Origin: Galbibacter sp. BG1
GTDB taxonomy: Bacteria > Bacteroidota > Bacteroidia > Flavobacteriales > Flavobacteriaceae
Assembly (NCBI RefSeq): GCF_013391805.1
Contig: NZ_CP058364.1
Coordinates: 1,612,501-1,676,500 of the forward strand
DNA: 64,000 nt
Direction: 5' to 3'
Under the pieces are notes generated by a model that saw nothing but the letters and a program-made list of their open reading frames with translations, was not told the DNA's origin and made no database searches. This document shows, piece by piece, positions 10,201 through 16,597 of the stretch (position 1 is its first letter; every line of letters starts with the position of its first letter). The position numbers and the translations under genes are program-made.

Positions 10201-10673
10201 AAGATATGAAGCTGATTGTCAGTGAAATAAACAAATTCGACCAGCCTGAAATTCAGAAAATAGAAAAGGAGGGTGAGATTGTTATTGAAATTAATGGAAA
10301 AAGCATTACTTTAGGAATCGATGAAGTGGAAATTTCATCGCAGGATATAGAAGGGTGGTTAGTAGCCAGTTCGGGTGCAATCACAGTAGCATTAGATGTA
10401 ACGATCAACGATGATTTACGAAATGAAGGCGTAGCTCGGGAATTAGTAAATCGTATTCAAAACCTTAGAAAAGACTCCGGTTTTGAAGTAACAGATAAAA
10501 TCGATGTGAAGTTGCAGAAAGATGGATTTGTAGAAAAAGCTGTCCAAAATAATATGGACTATATCAAAGCGGAAACCTTAACAGCAGAGCTTAATTTTGA
10601 AGATCATCTCAATAATGGTACAGAAATTGCGTTTGATGAGGTGAATACCAGATTAATCATTCAAAAACACTAG
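7278..10673 (+). CDS. ileS: isoleucyl-tRNA synthetase
   Basis: 1131 residues, the longer (eukaryote-like) IleRS type common in Bacteroidota. It is a cytosolic class I synthetase charging tRNA-Ile. The HIGH-equivalent GIHH is at residues 55-58 and KMSKR is near residue 680 (GQKMSKRLGNAVDP). The editing domain includes AWTTTPWTLPSNTALTVGP and GTGIVHTAPTFGADD, and the WFDSGSMPYAQWHYP block confirms the Ile/Val/Leu subfamily. The next gene begins four bases after the stop, so the two are co-transcribed. The long-type IleRS is often less sensitive to mupirocin; that is family knowledge, not tested here. Confidence 0.97.
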   Translation: MKFTEYKGLDLPKTAEEVLKFWEEQDIFEKSITTREGKEPFVFFEGPPSANGLPGIHHVMARAIKDIFCRYKTQKGYQVKRKAGWDTHGLPVELGVEKELGITKEDIGTKISVEEYNEACKKAVMRYTDIWNDMTRKIGYWVDMEDPYITYKPKYMESVWWLLKQIYNQDLMYKGYTIQPYSPKAGTGLSSHEINQPGAYQDVTDTTIVAQFKAKEETLPSFLKGFGTVHFLAWTTTPWTLPSNTALTVGPKIDYVLIKTFNQYTFEPVNVVVAKPLLKKQFSGKYFEGSEEDFQNYKEGAMKIPYQVVAEGKGADMVGAEYEQLLNYALPYQNPENAFRVISGDFVTTEDGTGIVHTAPTFGADDAKVAKEATPEIPPMLVLDANDNPVPLVDLQGRFRAELPEIGGKYVKNEYYNTGEAPEKSVDVEIAIKLKEENKAFKVEKYVHSYPHCWRTDKPVLYYPLDSWFIKVTEVKERMYELNKTINWKPKATGEGRFGNWLQNANDWNLSRSRFWGIPLPIWRTEDGKEEIVIGSVKELKAEMAKAVAAGVMETDIFADFEVDNMSEENYDKVDLHKNVVDQIVLVSPSGRPMKREADLIDVWFDSGSMPYAQWHYPFENKEKVDQKEAYPADYIAEGVDQTRGWFYTLHAIGTMVFDSVAYKNVVSNGLVLDKNGQKMSKRLGNAVDPFETLKEYGPDATRWYMISNANPWDNLKFDLEGIAEVRRKFFGTLYNTYSFFSLYANIDNFTYAEDDIPVEERPEIDRWILSELNTLVKKVDEAYADYEPTRATRAISDFVQENLSNWYVRLCRRRFWKGDYEKDKISAYQTLYTCLVTVAKLGAPVAPFYMDQLYKDLVSTTNREKSESVHLADFPQFVENFVDKLLEGRMEKAQVISSLVLSLRKKEMIKVRQPLQRVMIPVLDEAQRDEIMAVEELIKSEVNVKEIELIDDASGLLVKQIKPNFKVLGPRFGKDMKLIVSEINKFDQPEIQKIEKEGEIVIEINGKSITLGIDEVEISSQDIEGWLVASSGAITVALDVTINDDLRNEGVARELVNRIQNLRKDSGFEVTDKIDVKLQKDGFVEKAVQNNMDYIKAETLTAELNFEDHLNNGTEIAFDEVNTRLIIQKH

Positions 10674-10677
10674 TACG

Positions 10678-11058
10678 ATGGAAACAGACATGAAAGTAAG
10701 GTACTCAGATAAAGATCTAGCAGAGTTTAGAGCACTTATAGAGGCTAAAATGGAGAAGGCTTATCAAGATTTGGAGCTTTTGAAGAGTTCTTATAAAAAT
10801 GATGGTAATAATGGAACAGACGATACCTCGCCTACATTTAAGGCGTTTGAGGAAGGTTCTGAGACCATGAGCAGGGAAGCGAACACACAACTTGCATTGC
10901 GTCAAGAGAAGTTTATCCGAGATCTTAAAAATGCATTGGTGCGTATTGAAAACAAAACCTATGGTATTTGCAGGGTTACTGGGAAACTTATCAATAAAGA
11001 GCGGTTAAAATTGGTTCCGCATGCTACCCTTAGCATCGAAGCTAAAAATATGCAGTAA
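10678..11058 (+). CDS. DksA/TraR-family protein with degenerate zinc finger
   Basis: 126 residues. It has an N-terminal coiled coil and the C-terminal DksA-like block YGICRVTGKLINKERLKLVPHATLS-. In classical DksA this block has four cysteines; here only the first remains and the others are Thr, Ser and Ala or similar, so zinc binding is unlikely. The family binds RNA polymerase through its secondary channel and mediates growth-rate or ppGpp control; whether this member does so is inference. It is placed four bases behind ileS and followed by a terminator. Confidence 0.8.
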   Translation: METDMKVRYSDKDLAEFRALIEAKMEKAYQDLELLKSSYKNDGNNGTDDTSPTFKAFEEGSETMSREANTQLALRQEKFIRDLKNALVRIENKTYGICRVTGKLINKERLKLVPHATLSIEAKNMQ

Positions 11059-11079
11059 CATATTCAACTATTTTTATAC

Positions 11080-11108
11080 AAAAAACGCTCTTAAACTGGG
11101 CGTTTTTT
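11080..11108 (+). terminator. terminator of ileS-dksA operon
   Basis: AAAAACGC (11081-11088) pairs with GCGTTTTT (11100-11107), with a run of seven Ts closing the 3' arm. It lies just after the DksA-like gene and before the next start at 11159. Confidence 0.8.
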
Positions 11109-11158
11109 TGCTTTTTACAACCTTTAGCCACCAAAACTGTAACTTTTAATGTTTTTAA

Positions 11159-11776
11159 ATGAGATTCTGGTTACTAGTTTTAATCCTTTTTCAAAGTAGT
11201 ATCAGCCTTGCCCAAAAAGCTGTTACAAAATCAGTTGCTGCAGAGGGGGTTTCCTTTGTCTCCATAGATGCATCCAACCTATTTAGTGTATCCATAAGTA
11301 CCGGCAACAACGAAAAAATCGCTTTGCGCACAACGATGGAAGGCGAATATCAAAATGAATATATAAACACCATAAAGGAAGAGGGGACTACATTGTTTGT
11401 GGGGGTTGAAAAAAGGCCTCTATTCAATGCTCCAAATGATAAACTGAGTGCCCATAAGGTGGTATCGGTTCATTTGGAAATAAAGGTGCCAAAAAATATG
11501 GACGTTAAAATTTACGGTGACTATACCGAGATCAAGGCTACCGGTGAATTTGGCGTTTTAGAATTAATTACAGGGAATAAATTGATTTTCCTGGACAGTG
11601 TGCAAGGCCTTTTGGTAAATGCAAGGACGCAAAACGGAAATATTATCCTTAAAGATGCCAGCGGAACAATAGAGGCAAACTCTAAATATGGAAAAGTCCA
11701 TCGGGAGGGTGCTATTTTTGATGGAAACACTAAGTTCGAGATAAATTCGTTGAATGGTAACATTTACATTCAATAA
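11159..11776 (+). CDS. secreted beta-rich protein, DUF4097/GIN-domain-like
   Basis: 205 residues. A clear type I signal peptide (MRFWLLVLILFQSSISLAQ) precedes a beta-helical-looking body with repeating motifs such as VKIYGDYTEIKATGEFG, LLVNARTQNGNIILKDASG and TIEANSKYGKV. Such alternating turns are seen in the DUF4097 and GIN-domain groups of putative adhesins. I recognise no catalytic residues. It sits between the DksA terminator and lspA and may share a transcript with lspA (80-base gap). Confidence 0.6.
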   Translation: MRFWLLVLILFQSSISLAQKAVTKSVAAEGVSFVSIDASNLFSVSISTGNNEKIALRTTMEGEYQNEYINTIKEEGTTLFVGVEKRPLFNAPNDKLSAHKVVSVHLEIKVPKNMDVKIYGDYTEIKATGEFGVLELITGNKLIFLDSVQGLLVNARTQNGNIILKDASGTIEANSKYGKVHREGAIFDGNTKFEINSLNGNIYIQ

Positions 11777-11856
11777 ACAGAATAATATCCTTATTTTTAC
11801 CGCCATTGAAAAATAAGAATCCATTATACTTTGCTGTAGGCAATTATTTTTAAAGC

Positions 11857-12480
11857 ATGTCATTAAAAAAAGCAACCCTTATTATTGTTTTGGTGCTACT
11901 TCTAGACCAAATTTCAAAGATTTATATAAAAACACATTTTGTTTTAGGAGAATACGTAGAGGTTTTCAGTTGGTTTAAGATTCTATTTATAGAAAACGAG
12001 GGTGCCGCGTGGGGAACTAAAATCAGTGATATTATTCCCGTTATTTCCGATGCTACGGGAAAACTAGTGCTTACCGTTTTTAGATTGTTTGCCATTTGTG
12101 GGATTGCCTATTGGTTATACGATTCGGTAAGAAAAAATGCAACTTCAACCTTGATTGCCGCCATTGCCTTAATTTTTGCGGGAGCCCTTGGTAATATTAT
12201 CGATTCTGTTTTTTATGGAGTTGTTTTTAACGATAGTTACGGCCAGGTAGCCACTTTATTTGCTGAAGAACCCTACGGAACGCTGTTTCATGGCAAAGTG
12301 GTAGATATGCTTCATTTCCCAATGATAGACACCGTACTTCCAGATTGGGTGCCAATTTGGGGAGGCTCTAATTTTAGGTTTTTTGAGCCAGTTTTTAATG
12401 TGGCCGACGCAGCAATAAGTATTGGTGTTGGTGTTTTGTTGGTTTTCAACAAGAAAGCATTCCCGAAAAATCAAAAGTAA
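11857..12480 (+). CDS. lspA: lipoprotein signal peptidase (signal peptidase II)
   Basis: 207 residues with four membrane segments. It is an inner-membrane aspartyl protease that removes signal peptides of prolipoproteins. The conserved FIENEGAAWG near residue 48, the first catalytic Asp in GALGNIIDSVFYG, and the second in FNVADAAISIGVG are present. It is longer than the E. coli enzyme because of an insertion between the catalytic blocks, as is usual in Bacteroidota. It converges on the folate gene, with three bases between stops. Confidence 0.95.
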   Translation: MSLKKATLIIVLVLLLDQISKIYIKTHFVLGEYVEVFSWFKILFIENEGAAWGTKISDIIPVISDATGKLVLTVFRLFAICGIAYWLYDSVRKNATSTLIAAIALIFAGALGNIIDSVFYGVVFNDSYGQVATLFAEEPYGTLFHGKVVDMLHFPMIDTVLPDWVPIWGGSNFRFFEPVFNVADAAISIGVGVLLVFNKKAFPKNQK

Positions 12481-12483
12481 AGT

Positions 12484-13050
12484 TTAAAACGTATAAACTC
12501 CATCCGGGGTAACACAATAATCCACAGGAATATCTTCCGTAGAAATATCGGTAAAAACATCCTTTTCAGGAGGAAAAAAGGAAAGTCCGATTTTAATGAC
12601 GCTCTCTTTACACGAAGCTAAAAACCGATCGTAAAATCCTTTTCCGTAGCCAATTCTATTCCCTTTGTGGTCGTAAGCCAAAAGGGGTACAAAAACTACA
12701 TCAATTTTGTGGTTGGGTACCTCTATTCCGTCTACGGGTTCGGGAATACCATAGTTATTAACCTTTATAGCGGTATTATCGGTAAGTAAATAATTGGTGA
12801 GTGTACCTGTTTTAAAATTGCTTTTTGGGATGATTACTTCTTTATCTTTTCCTTGGAGGATGCTAAGAACAAAAGAGGTATCTATTTCTTTTTGGTTTTC
12901 CATGCTAAGAAAAATATGGAAATAGGTATTGTTCCATATATCTAGCGGTAAAAGTTGGTTGGCAATGGCAATACTTAATTCTTCAATATTGCTAGTAGTA
13001 AGTTTTGAGCGTTTATTTTTATATTCTAAACGAAGCTCAGTTTTATTCAT
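12484..13050 (-). CDS. 5-formyltetrahydrofolate cyclo-ligase
   Basis: 188 residues. The enzyme converts 5-formyl-THF to 5,10-methenyl-THF with ATP. The N-terminal basic helix (KTELRLEYKNKRSKL) and the C-terminal phosphate-binding motif RIGYGKGFYDRFLA with VPLLAYDHKGN before it are diagnostic. The start lies three bases after the stop of the response regulator gene, so both are likely on one transcript. Confidence 0.93.
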   Translation of the reverse strand: MNKTELRLEYKNKRSKLTTSNIEELSIAIANQLLPLDIWNNTYFHIFLSMENQKEIDTSFVLSILQGKDKEVIIPKSNFKTGTLTNYLLTDNTAIKVNNYGIPEPVDGIEVPNHKIDVVFVPLLAYDHKGNRIGYGKGFYDRFLASCKESVIKIGLSFFPPEKDVFTDISTEDIPVDYCVTPDGVYTF

Positions 13051-13053
13051 GTA

Positions 13054-13461
13054 TTAAACTTTTTCAAACATCTCTTCCAATTCTCCCAATGAGATTGGCT
13101 TTACCCAATAATCTGAAACCTCTTCAAAGGCTTTTGCTCTTTCTATGTCTTCAGGATTAATGGAGGAGCTTACCACGTAAAGCGTAATGGGGTGGTCTAA
13201 TTCGCATTTAATTTTTACAAATTCTTCCAAAAACTGCCATCCGTCCATTACCGGCATATTAAGGTCCAACAGGATTACCTGCGGAAGTTTTTCTTTTTCT
13301 GGCTGTTCGAAAACGCCTTTAAAATAAGAGTAAGCTTCGCTGCCATTTTCGAATACCAAAAACTCCTTACACAGTTTTTTAATATCCAATAAACGCGACA
13401 ACATTTTTACATAGAGCTTGTCGTCATCTATAATACAAGCTAGGTCAATTTTATGATTCAT
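13054..13461 (-). CDS. single-domain response regulator (CheY-like)
   Basis: 135 residues forming one receiver domain and no output domain. The acidic pocket IIDDD is at residues 10-14, the phosphoacceptor D66 lies in LLDLNMPVMDGW, and the conserved Ser/Thr and Lys lie in VVSSS and YWVKPIS. Proteins of this kind act as phosphorelay intermediates or bind protein partners. No kinase is adjacent. It is followed by the folate cyclo-ligase gene with a three-base gap. Confidence 0.9.
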   Translation of the reverse strand: MNHKIDLACIIDDDKLYVKMLSRLLDIKKLCKEFLVFENGSEAYSYFKGVFEQPEKEKLPQVILLDLNMPVMDGWQFLEEFVKIKCELDHPITLYVVSSSINPEDIERAKAFEEVSDYWVKPISLGELEEMFEKV

Positions 13462-13652
13462 GAATGTAATGTTAGGGCTACAATTATAATGAATTAGGTG
13501 CTAAATATAGTTTTTTTTTAATATTTCATTGTATTAAAAAATTACAGGTTTCATAAAATGATCGAAATTGTTAATTTAAGTTAAAAGATATAATCTTTTT
13601 CTGTCATATAAAAAGAAAATTTACTGAAATGGATTTTAATTTTTGTTTGAAT

Positions 13653-13660
13653 TATCTTTG
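13653..13660 (+). promoter_or_regulatory. stranded -7 box, likely the ancestral uvrC promoter
   Basis: TATCTTTG matches TAnnTTTG and points right. If the IS30 element (13665-14770) and one copy of its AAG duplication are removed, this box sits about 25 bases before the uvrC ATG, a normal promoter distance in this phylum. No good -33 TTG is visible at the right spacing. Confidence 0.5.
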
Positions 13661-13671
13661 AAAGGCTGAGT

Positions 13672-14679
13672 TCAACCCATAAGTGCAAAACATTTGTTTC
13701 TTAGGACTTCAATTGGGTTTTGGTAATTAAATTTTCTAATCGGTCTGTAATTTAGTAATCTTTCAACTTCTTTTATTCTTTTTTCTGAGACTTTTCTCAG
13801 GTCTGTTTTCTTCGGAAAAAATCTTCTTATCACACCTATTCTATTCTCTACGGTTCCTTTATCCTGTGATGTATAAGGTCTGGTAAAGTATGTTTTTGCG
13901 TTGAGGAGCCTTCCTATTTTTTGATGCTGTGCAAACTCCTTTCCGTTATCGAAGGTCAAGGTCTTCACCCAAGATGAACTGAAGTTGGTGAGCCTCTTCT
14001 CCATTTTTTCATATACCTCCCCAGCTTCTTTCCCACTTAGTTTTTCCATCATCGTTACCAATGTGGCCCTGTCTGTCATTACCAAAAGAGCCGATCTGTG
14101 ATTGCTTCCCATCATCAGGTCTACTTCAATATCGCCTATACGCTCACGGTGGTCCAGCACATCTGGGCGCTGGTCAATTCCTACACGGTTTTTAATGGCT
14201 CCCCGCTTATCCTTGGCGTTCCCTCTCTTTTGCCTCCTGCTACCATGCTTGAGATCTTTGTAGAGTTTAGCGTATTTAGCATCTGCCTTTTTCTTGCTCT
14301 TCTTAACGCTCCATATCCACTGGTATATTGTCTCGTGGCTCACACAGGTTTCCTCTTCAATAGCTAAGCGTTTGCTTATAAGTTCTGGACTCCACTTTTC
14401 ATAACGGAGCAAACCCGCGATACGCTCTTTCAACTGTTCCGTGAGCTGTAATTTCTTGGGCTTCATTTTATGCCTGTTATCTGCTCTTCGCTGTGCATTT
14501 TTGGCTATATAGCTGCCAGCGGTCTTTCCCCGTTTGGCAATGTTCCTAGATAACTCCCTGTAAACGGTACAGGGGTCGACCCCGATAATTATAGCTATTT
14601 CACTTTTACTGATTTCTGTTTCCAATAAGGCTTCAATTTGATACCTTTGGTGGATGGTCAATTGTTTGTATTTTTTCAT
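13672..14679 (-). CDS. IS30-family transposase
   Basis: 335 residues and apparently intact. The N-terminal helix-turn-helix (LTIHQRYQIEALLETEISKSEIA) resembles the HTH_38 domain, and the region near residues 110-125 (CVSHETIYQWIW) is typical of IS30. The DDE triad is visible: D187 in IGDIEVDLMMG, D244 in LTFDNGKEFA and E278 in SQDKGTVENRIG. It cuts and joins the element ends by the IS30 circle/junction route (family knowledge). A near-consensus -7 box (TAATCTTG) lies directly before the start on its strand. Confidence 0.95.
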   Translation of the reverse strand: MKKYKQLTIHQRYQIEALLETEISKSEIAIIIGVDPCTVYRELSRNIAKRGKTAGSYIAKNAQRRADNRHKMKPKKLQLTEQLKERIAGLLRYEKWSPELISKRLAIEEETCVSHETIYQWIWSVKKSKKKADAKYAKLYKDLKHGSRRQKRGNAKDKRGAIKNRVGIDQRPDVLDHRERIGDIEVDLMMGSNHRSALLVMTDRATLVTMMEKLSGKEAGEVYEKMEKRLTNFSSSWVKTLTFDNGKEFAQHQKIGRLLNAKTYFTRPYTSQDKGTVENRIGVIRRFFPKKTDLRKVSEKRIKEVERLLNYRPIRKFNYQNPIEVLRNKCFALMG

Positions 14680-14705
14680 GCAAGATTAATATAACAATTG
14701 GTCCT

Positions 14706-14735
14706 AAAACTCTTGGGGCTAGCCCCAAGAGTTTT
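14706..14735. terminator. perfect 30-bp palindrome at the IS right end, probable bidirectional terminator
   Basis: Bases 14706-14720 are the exact reverse complement of 14721-14735. The stem has a GC-rich core (CTTGGGGCTAGCCCCAAG) and A/T tracts at both feet, so RNA from either strand would form a hairpin followed by U residues. It lies between the transposase start and the right inverted repeat. It may block read-through transcription into the transposase from outside. Confidence 0.7.
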
Positions 14736-14741
14736 AAATAT

Positions 14742-14749
14742 TAATTTTG
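14742..14749 (+). promoter_or_regulatory. outward-facing -7 box at the IS right end
   Basis: TAATTTTG, a perfect TAnnTTTG, overlaps the inner part of the right inverted repeat and points towards uvrC, about 44 bases before its ATG. The nearest TTG upstream is 26 bases away, longer than the usual 19-23, so the promoter is plausible but not certain. Confidence 0.4.
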
Positions 14750-14792
14750 CACTTATTCCTTGAACTTAGAAAGTATAAATTGAAATGTGCTC

Positions 14793-16586
14793 ATGAGTAA
14801 AACCCCAATAGATATACAATTACAAACCTTGCCAGATAGTCCTGGGGTTTATCAATTCTATAACAAGGAGGGAAAGATCATTTATGTGGGAAAGGCAAAA
14901 AACCTAAAGAAGCGGGTTTCTTCCTATTTTCATAAAAACCACGAATATGGAAAAACTAGGGTACTGGTAAAAAAAATAGACACTATAAAGCATATTGTGG
15001 TGCCTACGGAAACCGATGCGCTGTTGTTGGAGAATAACCTTATAAAAAAATATCAACCAAGGTATAATGTAATGCTGAAAGACGACAAGTCTTATCCTTG
15101 GATCTGCATAAAAAATGAACGCTTCCCCCGTGTATTCCCTACCCGTAATTTAATAAAGGATGGTTCTGAATACTTCGGGCCTTACACAAGCATGAAAACG
15201 GTTCGAACTCTTCTAGACCTCATTAAAGGTCTTTATTCTTTGCGAACCTGTAATTACGATTTGTCTAAAGAGAAGATCGAAGCGGGCAAATACAAAGTGT
15301 GTTTAGAGTATCATTTAGGGAACTGCAAGGGGCCTTGTGAAGATTACCAATCGTTGGTAGAATACGATCGACAAATAGAGGCCATTCGCGAAATTATAAA
15401 GGGGAACTTTAAAGATTCCTTAAACCAGTTTAAAATACAAATGAAAACGCTGGCTGAAGAGATGCGGTTTGAAGAAGCCCAAAAAATAAAGGAAAAAATA
15501 GATGTTTTAGAGAACTATCAAGCAAAATCTACCGTAGTTAATCCAAAGATCAGTAATGTAGATGTGTTTTCCATTGTGTCGGATGAAAGCTTTGGGTATG
15601 TTAATTTCCTACAATTATCCTATGGTTCAATCATCAGGGCGCATACGATAGAAATAAAGAAGAAGCTTGATGAAAGCGATAAAGAGTTACTGGAATTGGC
15701 GGTTATAGAGTTGCGCACACGTTTCAATTCGCAATCCAAAGAGATTTATTTGCCATTTGAAGTGGAGGTGCCAGAGGGGGTTAAAATAACCATTCCTAAA
15801 TTAGGAGATAAAAAGCGAATTTTGGAACTTTCTGAAAGGAATGCCAAATTTTATCGACAGGAACGTTTTAAGCAAATTAAAATAGTGGATCCCGACCGCC
15901 ATGTAAAACGTATCATGGGGCAAATGAAGAAAGATTTACGCCTGTCTGAAGAACCAAGGCATATTGAATGTTTCGATAATTCCAATATTCAAGGTACCAA
16001 TCCGGTTGCAGCATGCGTTGTTTTTAAAGATGGAAAACCGAGCAAGAAAGATTATCGGCATTTTAATATAAAAACGGTGACGGGCCCCGATGATTTTGCC
16101 TCTATGGAAGAGGTGGTGCACCGGCGGTATAAGCGATTGCTTGAAGAAGATGAGCCCTTGCCGCAATTAATCGTTATAGATGGCGGTAAAGGTCAGCTTT
16201 CATCGGCATTAAAAAGTTTGGATCGATTGGGTTTGAGGGGAAAAATTGCCATTATAGGAATTGCAAAGAAATTGGAAGAGATTTATTATCCGGGAGATTC
16301 TATTCCCATGTATTTGGATAAAAAATCTGAAACCTTAAAAATTATACAGTATTTAAGAAACGAGGCACATAGATTTGGAATTACTTTTCACAGGAACAAG
16401 CGAAGTAAGGCGGCAATTAATTCAGAATTGGAGAATATTGAAGGAATAGGGGAGAAAACCGCGAACGATCTATTAAAAAAATTCAAATCGGTAAAAAGAA
16501 TCAAGGAAGCTTCCGAAGTACAGATTGCAGAGGTTATCGGGGCATCTAAAGCACAAAAGGTATTCCAGGCCTTTCACAAGTCATAA
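14793..16586 (+). CDS. uvrC: excinuclease ABC subunit C
   Basis: 598 residues from ATG at 14793; a GTG two codons upstream is possible but less likely. UvrC makes both incisions in nucleotide excision repair. The GIY-YIG domain opens with LPDSPGVYQFYNKEGKIIYVGKAKNLKKRV, the UVR motif is EEMRFEEAQKIKEKIDVLENYQ, the RNase H-like domain includes RHIECFDNSNIQGTNPVA and VIDGGKGQLSSA, and a C-terminal helix-hairpin-helix (ENIEGIGEKTANDLLKKF) is present. The IS30 element ends only about 22 bases upstream, so its original promoter is displaced. The patatin gene follows 11 bases after the stop. Confidence 0.97.
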   Translation: MSKTPIDIQLQTLPDSPGVYQFYNKEGKIIYVGKAKNLKKRVSSYFHKNHEYGKTRVLVKKIDTIKHIVVPTETDALLLENNLIKKYQPRYNVMLKDDKSYPWICIKNERFPRVFPTRNLIKDGSEYFGPYTSMKTVRTLLDLIKGLYSLRTCNYDLSKEKIEAGKYKVCLEYHLGNCKGPCEDYQSLVEYDRQIEAIREIIKGNFKDSLNQFKIQMKTLAEEMRFEEAQKIKEKIDVLENYQAKSTVVNPKISNVDVFSIVSDESFGYVNFLQLSYGSIIRAHTIEIKKKLDESDKELLELAVIELRTRFNSQSKEIYLPFEVEVPEGVKITIPKLGDKKRILELSERNAKFYRQERFKQIKIVDPDRHVKRIMGQMKKDLRLSEEPRHIECFDNSNIQGTNPVAACVVFKDGKPSKKDYRHFNIKTVTGPDDFASMEEVVHRRYKRLLEEDEPLPQLIVIDGGKGQLSSALKSLDRLGLRGKIAIIGIAKKLEEIYYPGDSIPMYLDKKSETLKIIQYLRNEAHRFGITFHRNKRSKAAINSELENIEGIGEKTANDLLKKFKSVKRIKEASEVQIAEVIGASKAQKVFQAFHKS

Positions 16587-16597
16587 AACAAAAAAAA

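Larger units (their letters stand above)
13665..14770. mobile_element. complete IS30-family insertion sequence
   Basis: The element is 1106 bp. Its 26-base terminal inverted repeats (13665-13690 and 14745-14770) match at 21 of 26 positions, with the inner 13 bases ATAAGTGCAAAA plus flank nearly perfect. A direct AAG triplet flanks both sides (13662-13664 and 14771-14773), the size expected for IS30-type target duplication. One intact transposase gene fills it, with its stop codon inside the left repeat. A perfect 30-bp palindrome lies just inside the right end. The intact gene and repeats suggest a recent insertion. Confidence 0.92.

Noticed and set aside
13657-13664. Five-base direct repeat GAAAG at the IS30 ends
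   Set aside because: Using five bases makes the two terminal repeats unequal in length; a three-base AAG duplication gives symmetrical 26-base ends and fits the family.
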